Notes under the pieces: generated by a model | The model's database searches: none | The model's input: the letters and a program-made list of their open reading frames with translations, nothing else | What the model was told of the DNA's origin: nothing | Origin: Oceanospirillum sp964342385 | GTDB taxonomy: Bacteria > Pseudomonadota > Gammaproteobacteria > Pseudomonadales > Halomonadaceae | Length of the DNA: 64,000 nucleotides | Reading direction: 5' to 3' | Assembly (NCBI GenBank): GCA_964342385.1 | Contig: CAYFGP010000015.1 | Location: 6,864 to 70,863, forward strand | In this document: positions 15,786-24,367 of the stretch, in pieces | How the letters are laid out: every line of letters starts with the position of its first letter | Numbering within the stretch: position 1 is the stretch's first letter | Translations under genes and position numbers: made by a program

Positions 15786-17174
15786 TCAGAATACCGACAG
15801 TGTGGGCTGTGGCTCTTCCTGTAATAATCTGGCCAGTACCTTTAAGCCTTTCTCCAGATGGTTTTGCGACCAGGCACAGCTGGAAGATAGGCGAATCGCT
15901 TGTGGGGCCCGGTACTGAGCGACAATAAAGCTATCCTCACCAATCACCTTCACGTTTTCCTTATCCGCTGCGGCGATAAATTCACTGCTGCGCCACAACT
16001 CTGGCAGCTCTAGCCAGGCATGAAGGCTATAAAGATTCGATTGCAGGCCGTAGGGGCCAAGGTATTTATCCAACAGCAGATTTCTTTGTTTAAGCTCCTC
16101 TTTCTGTTGCTCCAGCAGTGTTTGAGCTAAACCACTGGCAATCCAGCGACTGGCGATCTCCGCTAACAAAGGACTGGTCATCCAACAACTGGCCCTTAAA
16201 GCATTGGCGATCTGTTGACGCACTTCAGGCGGTGACACTAACCAACCCACCCGCAAACCGGCTGCCAGGGTTTTGGCCGCGCTATTAATATGGATCACTT
16301 TATCGGGAGCGATCTCAGCCAGAGGTGCAGGGGCATCGGTGATTAGATTGGAGTTAACGGAATCTTCGATAATCCACACATTATAACGCCGGGCCACATC
16401 AGCCAAAGCTTCCCGACGGATTTCCGACATAATGGCATTGGTCGGATTTTGCAGTGTCGGTGTGCAGTAAAGAATTCTGGGTGAGAACTGCTTACAGGCA
16501 TCTTCAAAGGCGGATGGAATCACACCTTCCTCATCCATCGCGACAGGCTGAGGACGCAGGTGCAGCTGATGAGTCACTGCCATAAAGCCGGGATAAGTCA
16601 TAGCTTCCGATAAAATAATATCTCCAGGGCGAGTCAGGGCCAGTAGAGTTAACATAATGCCATGTTGGCCACCGTTAGTGATGGCAATCTGATCGGCGCT
16701 GGTATGTAAGCCGGTTTGTTTTAACCAGTGTACAGCCTGTTCCCTATGTTCCGGCAGGCCTATATCCGGTTGATAGCCCAGCAGGCGGTTCATCTGCTCT
16801 GGTTCAGCCGCCAGCTCAGCCATCGCCTTACTGAGTACATCCGCCCTGTCTTTGGCTACCGGCAGATTCAACCTGAGATCTACCGCATTGGGTTCCGCTT
16901 CACCAGGAATACGAAATCTTTGTCCCTGAGTGTGTTGAGTTGCGATAAAGGTGCCACGCCCGACACGAGCATTCACAAAGCCGCGACGTTCCGCTTCGGT
17001 ATAGGCCCGGGTGATAGTGCCTACGGTCACGCCCAGCTGATCCGCTAGCGCTCTATGGGTGGGCAGGCGATCGCCATCCGTCAACTCCCCGCTTTTAATG
17101 GCATCGGCCATGGCATCGGCGATAGCGGTATAGCGGGGGCCTTTATAGTGTTCTAAGTCTGGGGTCCACATCAT
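15786..17174 (-). CDS. MocR-family PLP-dependent transcription regulator
   Basis: A 462-residue fusion of an N-terminal GntR winged helix (about 10-75: TAIADAMADAIKSGEL, GTITRAYTEAERRG) and a class-I aminotransferase-like domain (about 105-450). The PLP lysine lies in INSAAKTLAAGLRVGW, and the ITNGGQHG and NPTNAIM segments are conserved. MocR proteins regulate amino-acid or PLP metabolism and often the divergent gene. Here that gene is a LysE/RhtB exporter, and the shared 233-base gap is filled with TTGTC/GACAA motifs. Two adjacent ATGs (17174, 17171) are possible starts. Confidence 0.93.
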   Translation of the reverse strand: MMWTPDLEHYKGPRYTAIADAMADAIKSGELTDGDRLPTHRALADQLGVTVGTITRAYTEAERRGFVNARVGRGTFIATQHTQGQRFRIPGEAEPNAVDLRLNLPVAKDRADVLSKAMAELAAEPEQMNRLLGYQPDIGLPEHREQAVHWLKQTGLHTSADQIAITNGGQHGIMLTLLALTRPGDIILSEAMTYPGFMAVTHQLHLRPQPVAMDEEGVIPSAFEDACKQFSPRILYCTPTLQNPTNAIMSEIRREALADVARRYNVWIIEDSVNSNLITDAPAPLAEIAPDKVIHINSAAKTLAAGLRVGWLVSPPEVRQQIANALRASCWMTSPLLAEIASRWIASGLAQTLLEQQKEELKQRNLLLDKYLGPYGLQSNLYSLHAWLELPELWRSSEFIAAADKENVKVIGEDSFIVAQYRAPQAIRLSSSCAWSQNHLEKGLKVLARLLQEEPQPTLSVF

Positions 17175-17275
17175 GCTGTCACTCTATTGGTACCAGAGCA
17201 AAACATCTCGCTAAAAAATCACTGTATTACCGCATCCCTGTTTTGCACAGCATAAGACATTTTGACTGGTTAGCT

Positions 17276-17387
17276 ATTGTCATGGTGACAATAAAGTTCT
17301 TGTCATGATTGTATCTATAAAACTATAGTGACAATGAAGACAATGTAAGGTTGTTATTAATTGTATTGGGACAATTGAATCTTGTCC
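17276..17387. promoter_or_regulatory. Operator array (TTGTC/GACAA repeats) between mocR and the exporter
   Basis: An inverted repeat ATTGTC-N5-GACAAT lies at 17276-17292. TTGTCAT follows at 17300-17306, direct GACAAT copies at 17330-17335 and 17339-17344, ATTGT-N6-ACAAT at 17360-17375, and GGACAA-N7-TTGTCC at 17369-17387. Combined direct and inverted half-sites are typical of MocR operators. The motif is inferred as the MocR binding site from its density and position. Confidence 0.7.
17300..17329 (+). promoter_or_regulatory. Putative sigma-70 promoter of the exporter gene
   Basis: TTGTCA (17300-17305), an 18-base spacer, then TATAGT (17324-17329). The -35 is itself one of the TTGTC motifs, so a bound regulator would touch the polymerase site directly. 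Confidence 0.5.
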
Positions 17388-17407
17388 AATGACAGGAGGA
17401 TGAAAAC

Positions 17408-18037
17408 ATGATGATAGAGCATAGCAGCTGGCTGCCCTTTTCTCTGGAAACCTTTTATCTGCCACTGGCTTTGTTTGTGTTATCCACAGCGGGTACGCCG
17501 GGACCAAACAATGTCATTCTGACCGCTACCGGGGCACAGTTTGGTTATTGGCGTACTCTGCCTGCGGTTTACGGCATTATTCTGGGTATGGCATCGCAGA
17601 TAGCCCTAGTGGCAGCGGGTTTGGGTGTGTTGTTTCAGCAATGGCCTTTACTGCATCAGATCTTAAAACTGGCCGGTGCAGTTTATCTGGTATGGCTGGC
17701 GTGGAAGATCTTTACCAGTGGCGCAATGGCAGAAGGTGCGGCAGATCAACAGCCGATTACTTTAGTGCAGGCTGCACTGTTCCAGTATCTCAATCCTAAG
17801 GCTTGGGTCATGTCACTCTCTATGGTGTCAGCTTTTTCGGTTACCGGCGAGGCTTATTGGTTGTCGGTTATACAGATTTTATTGGTGGCATTTGTGGTGA
17901 TGAGCTTTACGCAAAATGCCTGGGCGGGTTTTGGCAGTGCTATTGGCCGATTTCTGACTCAAGAGAAAAGTTGCTTGCAGTTTAACAGTGTGATGGCGTT
18001 GTTAACCGCCGGTTCGGTTTATTTTGTACTGGTCTAA
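17408..18037 (+). CDS. LysE/RhtB-family amino-acid exporter
   Basis: A 209-residue membrane protein with about six hydrophobic segments and the family motif G-T-P-G-P-N-N (about residues 30-36), followed by GAQFGYWRTL. LysE/RhtB proteins export amino acids such as homoserine, threonine, lysine or leucine; the substrate cannot be told from sequence. AGGAGG at 17394-17399 gives a strong start at 17408. It is divergent from the MocR regulator, a common pairing, and followed by a racemase gene. Confidence 0.92.
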   Translation: MMIEHSSWLPFSLETFYLPLALFVLSTAGTPGPNNVILTATGAQFGYWRTLPAVYGIILGMASQIALVAAGLGVLFQQWPLLHQILKLAGAVYLVWLAWKIFTSGAMAEGAADQQPITLVQAALFQYLNPKAWVMSLSMVSAFSVTGEAYWLSVIQILLVAFVVMSFTQNAWAGFGSAIGRFLTQEKSCLQFNSVMALLTAGSVYFVLV

Positions 18038-18101
18038 TCTTATTTTGCGCGGTTTCGGATAATAAGTGCAATTTTTTGAGTCTGAGTGACTTTATATATC
18101 A

Positions 18102-18134
18102 GGCAATTAGAAATATCGGGCAGTTAGAAGTATC
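18102..18134. repeat. 16-bp direct repeat upstream of the racemase gene
   Basis: GGCAATTAGAAATATC (18102-18117) and GGCAGTTAGAAGTATC (18119-18134) match at 14 of 16 bases with period 17. It lies 27 bases before the racemase ATG. It could be an operator or a recent small duplication. Confidence 0.6.
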
Positions 18135-18160
18135 TGGTTAGAGAGAGGCTAGGGAAGATA

Positions 18161-18853
18161 ATGAAGACAATAGGTTTACTAGGTGGTATGAGTTGGGAAT
18201 CCACAGCCAGCTATTATCAGGCGCTAAATCAGGGTATCAAGACTGAGTTGGGTGGTCTGCACTCGGCCAAGATTTGTCTCTACAGTGTGGATTTTGCCGA
18301 GATTGAGCAGCTGCAACACCAGGGGCAATGGCAACAAACGGCGGAGATACTGACCGAAGCAGCCCAAAAGGTTGAAGCGGGTGGCGCTGATTTTCTGCTG
18401 ATTTGTACCAATACCATGCACAAGGTCGCTGATGAGATTCAATCCGGTATCTCCATCCCTATTCTGCATATTGCCGATGCGACCGCTGAGGCTTTGCTGG
18501 CAGATGGTTGCACTAAGGTAGGTCTATTGGGAACCGGTTTTACCATGCAAGAAGCTTTTTATAAGCAGCGACTGCAAGATAAGTACGGTATTGAGGTGCT
18601 GGTGCCAGAAGAATCTGAGCAGGAGCAGGTACATCATATTATCTATCAGGAGTTATGTAAGGGAGAGATCAAGGAAGCGTCGCGACAGATTTATCTACAG
18701 GTGATTGATCTGCTGGCAGAAAAGGGAGCTCAGGCGGTGATTTTGGGTTGTACTGAGATTGCTTTATTGGTGCAGCAAAACCATACGCAGGTGCCTTTAT
18801 ATGATACGACAGCTCTGCATGCGGCCAAGGCGGTTGAGCTGGCATTGTCCTGA
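18161..18853 (+). CDS. Aspartate/glutamate racemase family protein
   Basis: A 230-residue cofactor-independent racemase of the Asp/Glu/hydantoin family (RacD/YgeA type). It starts MKTIGLLGGMSWEST, and both catalytic cysteines are present, in CTNTMHK (about 82) and GCTEI (about 197). YgeA relatives can have broad or weak specificity, so the substrate is open. AGGGAAG precedes the ATG. It lies 123 bases after the exporter gene and may be co-regulated with it, suggesting D-amino-acid metabolism or export (inference). Confidence 0.9.
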   Translation: MKTIGLLGGMSWESTASYYQALNQGIKTELGGLHSAKICLYSVDFAEIEQLQHQGQWQQTAEILTEAAQKVEAGGADFLLICTNTMHKVADEIQSGISIPILHIADATAEALLADGCTKVGLLGTGFTMQEAFYKQRLQDKYGIEVLVPEESEQEQVHHIIYQELCKGEIKEASRQIYLQVIDLLAEKGAQAVILGCTEIALLVQQNHTQVPLYDTTALHAAKAVELALS

Positions 18854-18895
18854 TCTGTTTCAGGGTAAACAACTTTAGACTGGTTGTTATAAACG

Positions 18896-18930
18896 AAAAG
18901 GTGACAATTTATAGATTGTCACCTTTTTGT
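18896..18930. terminator. Bidirectional terminator between racemase and tag-like gene
   Basis: A perfect 13-bp stem, AAAAGGTGACAAT with ATTGTCACCTTTT, and a 6-base loop, with an A-run on the left and a T-run on the right. It serves both convergent genes. Confidence 0.87.
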
Positions 18931-18958
18931 GTTTAAAACTTGCGCTTAGTTTGATTGC

Positions 18959-19642
18959 CTATTGATAGTTATCACCGGTACTTAGCGCAATCACCCGGCT
19001 GATTTGAGCCAGGCTGCGCCCCGATTCTTCACGCCACTGATTGAACGCCTCTTGAGCTTCTTTCATCGCTTTCATGCTAGTTGGGCTACTGGCACTGATG
19101 ACCTTATGAGCCTTCAGATAGCCCCAGACATCACTGGAGAAGATAAAGGTATCTTTGCCCAATTGTCTTAGGGCATAAGGGCCGGTATTGCCTCCGAGAC
19201 GTTTGCCCTGTTTTTTCAGGAATTGCCAGAGACCGACAATATCGTCATCGGGCCACTGAGCGATAAACTTAGCAAAACTGTCGTGTTCAAACTGTAGGTC
19301 GTAGATCATCTGGGCATTGTGCTTGATGGTCATTACCTTGCTCATATTGCGGATGATGCGGGTATCTTTAGCTTTCTGTTCCCACTGTTCATCACTCAGC
19401 AGTAATAAGGTCTGGGGTTCAAAGTCAAAAAATACTTGCTCAAAATCTGGCCACTTTTGCTCGACCACACGCCAGACAAAACCGGACTGAAAAACAGATT
19501 TGGTAAATTGGGCGAGAAAGCGGCTATCGTCCAGTTCGGCTAACGCATCCGAGCTGAGGGACTCTGGTAGTAGGGCTTCTAATTGGTCAGGGCCGCCTTT
19601 ACGTTCAGCGGCACGTTGGTAGATATGTTCAAACTTTTCCAT
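18959..19642 (-). CDS. DNA-3-methyladenine glycosylase I-like protein
   Basis: A 227-residue protein of the Tag helix-hairpin-helix glycosylase superfamily. Typical parts are the N-terminal EKFEHIYQRAAERKGG, the substrate-pocket segment VFQSGFVWRVVEQKWPDF and RIIRNMSKVMTIKHNAQ. It contains no cysteine at all, so the zinc site of E. coli Tag is absent; this is a divergent subfamily, and activity on 3-methyladenine is not certain. ATG 19642 fits the family start; an in-frame GTG at 19657 has no better ribosome site. Base repair is the expected role. Confidence 0.75.
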   Translation of the reverse strand: MEKFEHIYQRAAERKGGPDQLEALLPESLSSDALAELDDSRFLAQFTKSVFQSGFVWRVVEQKWPDFEQVFFDFEPQTLLLLSDEQWEQKAKDTRIIRNMSKVMTIKHNAQMIYDLQFEHDSFAKFIAQWPDDDIVGLWQFLKKQGKRLGGNTGPYALRQLGKDTFIFSSDVWGYLKAHKVISASSPTSMKAMKEAQEAFNQWREESGRSLAQISRVIALSTGDNYQ

Positions 19643-19752
19643 AAAGGCGACGATCACTGCAGTAAGAATTTAGTGTCCTGCAGTGTAGCAGATGGTGTGT
19701 ATTTATACAGTTGAAGATAAAAACCTATCGCAAGTGAGTCTTGGCTTCCGGT

Positions 19753-20397
19753 TTAAACCAGCTTCACCATAATATCGTGCAATACATTGGCGGCGGCATG
19801 CAGACGACGGGAGCCGTCCATAAGGTGGTGATAGATCTCCCGTTTACGCAGCATATCCGTTGTTACTTCACCCTGAAACAGATCTGCCAGGCTATGGCGG
19901 TACATGCGCTCTATGCGTCGGTGTGCATGTCGGGCAGTATGGGCTTCTTTTTCGCAATCAGCAGGGTAGGTGGCTAAGGCCTTAAAACCTCGTTCCAAGG
20001 CTTCACTACCGGCCAGAAGTTCGCTAACAATGGTACGCATATGTTCATCAGGCTCGATATTCAGATCACTCATCTCATTCACTGTGCTTTTACAGTGAGT
20101 AATGATCCAGTCCAGAGCTTCAATAGCACGGTAGATATCTTCCCGGTCAATAGGGGTCGAAAAGGCTCGGTTAAGCTGGTGCAGGTTACGAATCTTTAGA
20201 GTGTCGGCCGCATGCTCATCCTCTGAGAGAACCTCTTCCAGGTGCTTATCCGGTTGCTGCATATAACGATCCAGATTGCGCAGGGTTTCGGTCACCATGG
20301 TGCTCTGTTCGGCCAGAAAAGAGAAAAAGTCGGGTGGCACCGGAATCATGCGATTGAGCAGGCGTTTTAGCAGACCGGTTTTTTTATGTGTTGTCAT
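19753..20397 (-). CDS. DUF47 (PhoU-like) protein, Pit partner
   Basis: A 214-residue, mostly helical protein of the DUF47/TIGR00153 family, distant PhoU relatives that accompany Pit transporters and are thought to modulate phosphate uptake. The pattern LLNRMIPVPPDFFSFLAEQS and acidic, His-containing helices (SEDEHAADTLKIRNLHQLNRAF) are typical. It starts 9 bases after the pit stop on the same strand, so they form one operon with pit first. Confidence 0.88.
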   Translation of the reverse strand: MTTHKKTGLLKRLLNRMIPVPPDFFSFLAEQSTMVTETLRNLDRYMQQPDKHLEEVLSEDEHAADTLKIRNLHQLNRAFSTPIDREDIYRAIEALDWIITHCKSTVNEMSDLNIEPDEHMRTIVSELLAGSEALERGFKALATYPADCEKEAHTARHAHRRIERMYRHSLADLFQGEVTTDMLRKREIYHHLMDGSRRLHAAANVLHDIMVKLV

Positions 20398-20406
20398 AAC
20401 TAACCC

Positions 20407-21444
20407 TTATACCAAGCGAAATAGCGCGAGTATGCCGTAAGCCAACATGGCCACTAGAGCAGAACCTGGGATTGTCAGTAACCAGGTAATGGCGATCTCT
20501 TTGGCTTTTTTCCAACGTACAGCTCTTGGACGTTCTGAAGCACCGATCCCCATAATGGACGATGAGACGACATGGGTGGTGGAAACCGGTGCGCCAATCA
20601 AGGAAGCCATAAATACGACGCCGCCGGAGGTGATCTGAGAGTTTAATGCGTGCAGCGGGCGGATTTTATAGATAGCGAAGGCCAGGGTGCGTACGATCTT
20701 CCAGCCTCCTAACACCGTACCCAGAGTAATCACTGAGGCGCACAGCAGCATCACCCAAAAGGGCACTTCAAAACTGTCGATCTGGCCACTGAGTAGCAGG
20801 CACAAGGTCAGAATGCCCATGCTTTTCTGAGCGTCATTGGCACCATGGGCAAAAGCCAGGCCTGCAGTGGATAGCCATTGTGCGCCCCTCAGTTCTCGGT
20901 TTAGCAGAGGGCTAGCGGCTCGAAAGAGAAATAGGGTGATACGTTGTAGTATAAAGCCGACCCAGAACCCGGCTAATGGCGATAAAAACAATGCCAGAAG
21001 CACTTTGGTAATACCGGTGACTTCGCCATCCAATAGCTGCTCAAAACCCCATAGCACATGATCTGGTCCGGCAGAGACGACTACTGCACCGGATAAGCCA
21101 CCTACCAAGGCATGGGATGAGGAGGAAGGTAATCCGCGCCACCAGGTAATAAAATTCCAGGCGGTGGCGGCAAATAAGCCGCAGATGACAATGCTGAGAG
21201 AGAGTTGTGTCGGTAGGTCATCCAACTGAACAAACTTGCCGATGGTATTGGCTACCGCAGTGCCGCCCAGTAAAGGGCCTAAAAAGGTAAAGGTGCCTAC
21301 AATCAGTACGGATTGTGCTGGTGTCATCGCCTGGCAAGCGATCACGGATGCCACCATATTGGAAGCATCGTGAAACCCGTTGGTGAAATCAAACAACACC
21401 ACCATGACAATGGCCAGGGTGATAAAAAGCCAGAAGCTATCCAT
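20407..21444 (-). CDS. pit: Low-affinity inorganic phosphate transporter, Pit family
   Basis: A 345-residue inner-membrane phosphate:H+ symporter of the PiT family. Both family signatures are visible: FDFTNGFHDASNMVA in the first repeat and AFAHGANDAQKSMGI in the second. About ten hydrophobic segments are present, and it is shorter than E. coli PitA, as in other DUF47-linked forms. Metal-phosphate is the usual substrate. It is cotranscribed with the DUF47 gene. I found no convincing Pho box upstream. Confidence 0.93.
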   Translation of the reverse strand: MDSFWLFITLAIVMVVLFDFTNGFHDASNMVASVIACQAMTPAQSVLIVGTFTFLGPLLGGTAVANTIGKFVQLDDLPTQLSLSIVICGLFAATAWNFITWWRGLPSSSSHALVGGLSGAVVVSAGPDHVLWGFEQLLDGEVTGITKVLLALFLSPLAGFWVGFILQRITLFLFRAASPLLNRELRGAQWLSTAGLAFAHGANDAQKSMGILTLCLLLSGQIDSFEVPFWVMLLCASVITLGTVLGGWKIVRTLAFAIYKIRPLHALNSQITSGGVVFMASLIGAPVSTTHVVSSSIMGIGASERPRAVRWKKAKEIAITWLLTIPGSALVAMLAYGILALFRLV

Positions 21445-21664
21445 ATATTTTCAGTCTGTGTTCTTGGTCAAGTAAGCGCTCTTGGTCGGTATGCACTTAA
21501 CTGATTAAATACCTTACCGTTATTGTGCTTACTTTAGTTCGTTTTTCTCAGCTAAAATATATTGCGACTGATATTGTCAGCAGACCTTTGATCCAGCTCA
21601 GTTTGTGTTGTTTGTTTTAGGGTGCTGATTTTAGCAAACCGCTCAGTGATAGTTGCTCCTATTG

Positions 21665-21712
21665 ATAACGGTTCTTAGGTATAACAGCTCTTAGGAATAA
21701 CGGCTTAATGAT
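21665..21712. repeat. 16-bp tandem repeat, 3 copies
   Basis: Units start at 21665, 21681 and 21697, each beginning ATAAC(G/A)G. Copies 1 and 2 share CTTAGG; copy 3 has drifted. It lies between the end of the cyclase gene and the pit promoter region. Copy 3 also takes part in a 6-bp hairpin (AACGGC/GCCGTT, 21699-21719). Confidence 0.7.
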
Positions 21713-21719
21713 GGCCGTT

Positions 21720-23051
21720 TCACTCTGTGGCTTTTTGTTCCGTCTCAGAGTCCTGCTGTTCTTGCGATGGCTCCAATACACTTTCACTCACTACCTGGTT
21801 ACGGCCATGTTCTTTGGCATAGTACAGGCAGTCATCGGCTCGTTGCAGCATGCTTTTCTCATCATCTCCGTCATGATAAGTGGCAACACCCAGGCTACCG
21901 GTTTTTTGGCCGACCTCAAAAAAGTCGAAACTCTCAATCTTCTTACGTAGATTTTCTGCCAGTATCAGGCATTGCTCCAGATTGGTATGAGTGGCAATAA
22001 TCAGAAACTCTTCGCCACCGATACGACCCAGATAATCCGTTTTGCGAATATTGTTTTTCAGAACAGCGGCCAGTTCCTGCAGAACTTTATCGCCGGTCAG
22101 GTGACCGTAGGTGTCATTCACTGATTTAAAGTGATCTAGATCGATCAATACAATGGAGAAAGGCACTTCATAGCGGTTGATTTGGTTTAGTTCCTGATCA
22201 AACAGCTCTTCCATTTTGGTGCGGTTATAAAGCTGCGTCAGTTTATCGGTGATTGAGAGCTGTTCGATGGCACGATAATCCTGCTCCAGTTTGTCGGTCA
22301 GCTGGTTAAACCAGGTGACCAGCTCTCCCATCTCATCATCAGTATGACGTACCAGGCGTTTATCAAAACTGGCGTTACCTTCGGCCAGGTCTTTTAGCGG
22401 ATGAATCACTTTTTGCAGACTGTGGCGGGTTGAACGGGCTGCCAGCACAGAGACGCCAATCAGAATAAAGATGGAGCAAAGGCCCATTAAGGCACCGACG
22501 ATCAACAATTGATTCAGGCTATGGGTGGTATCACTGATCAGAGTGACAAAGGTTTTTTCATGGTCAGACTTTGCTTGATTAAAGCGGTCAATGACAGTTG
22601 TGTGGTATTGCTCCATGCGTTCTATCATTACCATCTGCTGTTCAGGCGTTTTATCCTGATGGATCATAGCCAGAGACAGTTCTACGGCATTCCGATAGTA
22701 AGCGTCAAAGCTCTCTTTTAATTGTTTGACTTGCTCTGATGCAACCAGTGCGGGGTGTTGTGCCAGTATATCGAGATTGTTTTCAATCCGTTCCTGTTCC
22801 AATTGGGTTTGTTCTACCCACTCTTCTTCATTGGCAAGTACCGCATCTTTCAAGTTTTCGCTGAGATTGTCGAAAAGAATAGTATTGTCGCTAATCGCTT
22901 CCAGAACAGGGAGGTAATCCTGCTGCAGTTTCTGCATGCGGGAGTGGTTGGTGTTGTGCTCGTTAAAGGTATAAAACATGTAGCCGGTATAGAGTAAAAG
23001 CCCTACTAGCGGGGCTACCAGCATCTTCTGTAAGATGGTGAGTTCTTTCAT
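21720..23051 (-). CDS. Membrane diguanylate cyclase (helical sensor-HAMP-GGDEF)
   Basis: A 443-residue cyclase making c-di-GMP from two GTP. TM1 is at about 9-29, a periplasmic helical-bundle sensor (about 30-180, MCP 4HB-like) follows, TM2 is at about 185-207, then HAMP and a GGDEF domain. The active site is intact (RIGGEEF), and the inhibitory I-site RxxD (RKTD) sits five residues before it, so product inhibition is expected. The last 20 residues are Gln/Glu-rich. It is divergent from a porin and a mini periplasmic-binding protein, 122 bases apart, suggesting a shared signal. Confidence 0.93.
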   Translation of the reverse strand: MKELTILQKMLVAPLVGLLLYTGYMFYTFNEHNTNHSRMQKLQQDYLPVLEAISDNTILFDNLSENLKDAVLANEEEWVEQTQLEQERIENNLDILAQHPALVASEQVKQLKESFDAYYRNAVELSLAMIHQDKTPEQQMVMIERMEQYHTTVIDRFNQAKSDHEKTFVTLISDTTHSLNQLLIVGALMGLCSIFILIGVSVLAARSTRHSLQKVIHPLKDLAEGNASFDKRLVRHTDDEMGELVTWFNQLTDKLEQDYRAIEQLSITDKLTQLYNRTKMEELFDQELNQINRYEVPFSIVLIDLDHFKSVNDTYGHLTGDKVLQELAAVLKNNIRKTDYLGRIGGEEFLIIATHTNLEQCLILAENLRKKIESFDFFEVGQKTGSLGVATYHDGDDEKSMLQRADDCLYYAKEHGRNQVVSESVLEPSQEQQDSETEQKATE

Positions 23052-23081
23052 GTTTTACCTTTCTCTTTACGAAATGCTGAC

Positions 23082-23102
23082 CTAAGATATTGATCATCTT
23101 AG
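23082..23102. promoter_or_regulatory. Dyad in the cyclase/porin divergent promoter
   Basis: CTAAGAT (23082-23088) and ATCTTAG (23096-23102) form a perfect 7-bp inverted repeat with a 7-base centre, midway between the divergent starts. It could be a shared operator. Confidence 0.4.
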
Positions 23103-23173
23103 CAGTGTTTTCTTGTCGTAATAAAGGTTCTTCAGGGTTGGATGATTAGGAATATGACTGAGGTCACAGGAGT

Positions 23174-24367
23174 ATGAAAGCAGGCTTGTTACCCATCACC
23201 CAAGCGGTAGCTTGTACACTTGCTTTATTATTGCCGTTCACCGCGTCTGCGGTGGAGCTTGGTGATAATTTATCAGTTACTGGGTTCTTCTCTCTGCAAG
23301 GGATTTATACAGATAAAGCAGGGGCAAGTGTGCCTCGTCCGCAGGGCGAAGCAAGTGATTTAGAAGCTGATAAGTTTGATTTTGATAGTTCAGTGCTGGG
23401 GGCTCGTGCAGATTTGGATCTGTTTGATGGTCTGGGGGCAAGCCTTCAGGTGATCAGTACTAAGCAGACAGAAGATAGTTATGACCCTGAGGTTGAGTGG
23501 GCCTATCTGAAATACGATTTCGACAACGACGTCTCGGTTCGTGTTGGTCAGATGAAGGTGCCTTTTCTACAAGGTACCGAATTGCGCTATGTTGGTCACT
23601 CTCGTCAATGGGCTTGGCCAGTTGTCCCTATCAACGGTGCTGGCGGTTTCGATGTTTTGCGCGGTGCTGAAATCTACTACAGCACCTATTATGATGATTA
23701 CGATATTTTACTGCATGCCTCTCTAGGTGAGCCAGATCATGGCTTGGACTTTATTAAAGATACCTGGGCTGGATTAGTATCGGCCGAACTGGATAGTGGA
23801 GCAGGTAAGTTACGTGCTTCTTATATGCAAGCGGGCTTTGATATCTATTCAGAGGATAATCAGCTGTTATATGCCAATACAACTCTTCGAATGGGCAGTC
23901 TTGAAGGGGAGTATGAGTGGAATAACTGGATCACTCATGGGGGGATGGCGACAGGGACCGCTTATAAGCATCCTGATGAGTACCTGGCTTATTTTTCTTT
24001 GGGTTACCGTTTTGATCGTTTTACACCTTTTGCGCTGTTCTCGCGAAAAGAGATGAGATTTGAGTCTTTAGCATTCTTTGAAGAAGAAGACAGTGACCTA
24101 CTAACTGGTGGGTCAGGAGAAGGCGTTGATCCTGGGCCACCTGGTGAGCCGCCACCTCCGCCGCCACCTGATTTTGTAGAGCAGGATCAGGACGGTAAAC
24201 GTATTGATGATACTTTTGCTATTGGGGTTCGTTATGACCTGACACCTCGTTTAGCAATGAAGTTTCAGTGGGATTATCTAAAGTCCAGTAGTAAGGCTGT
24301 GGTTGGTGAGCCAGATCAGACGCATAAATTCAATATTTACACTTTTGTTATTGAGGGGGTGTTCTGA
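23174..24367 (+). CDS. Outer-membrane porin-like beta-barrel with a polyproline loop
   Basis: A 397-residue secreted barrel. The Sec signal peptide is at 1-26 (FTASAVELG cleavage region), amphipathic strands run throughout, and the protein ends with Phe (EGVF), the usual barrel-assembly signal. A Gly/Pro-rich insertion near 315-335 (GGSGEGVDPGPPGEP then seven prolines) is probably an extended loop. It resembles the short porin-like proteins related to phosphate-type porins, but the family is not firmly identified. CAGGAGT precedes the ATG. Its stop overlaps the next gene's start (TGATG), so the two are translationally coupled. Confidence 0.8.
   Translation: MKAGLLPITQAVACTLALLLPFTASAVELGDNLSVTGFFSLQGIYTDKAGASVPRPQGEASDLEADKFDFDSSVLGARADLDLFDGLGASLQVISTKQTEDSYDPEVEWAYLKYDFDNDVSVRVGQMKVPFLQGTELRYVGHSRQWAWPVVPINGAGGFDVLRGAEIYYSTYYDDYDILLHASLGEPDHGLDFIKDTWAGLVSAELDSGAGKLRASYMQAGFDIYSEDNQLLYANTTLRMGSLEGEYEWNNWITHGGMATGTAYKHPDEYLAYFSLGYRFDRFTPFALFSRKEMRFESLAFFEEEDSDLLTGGSGEGVDPGPPGEPPPPPPPDFVEQDQDGKRIDDTFAIGVRYDLTPRLAMKFQWDYLKSSSKAVVGEPDQTHKFNIYTFVIEGVF

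Noticed and set aside
21445..21719. Pho box upstream of pit
   Set aside because: No pair of CTGTCAT-like heptamers with a four-base gap on either strand.
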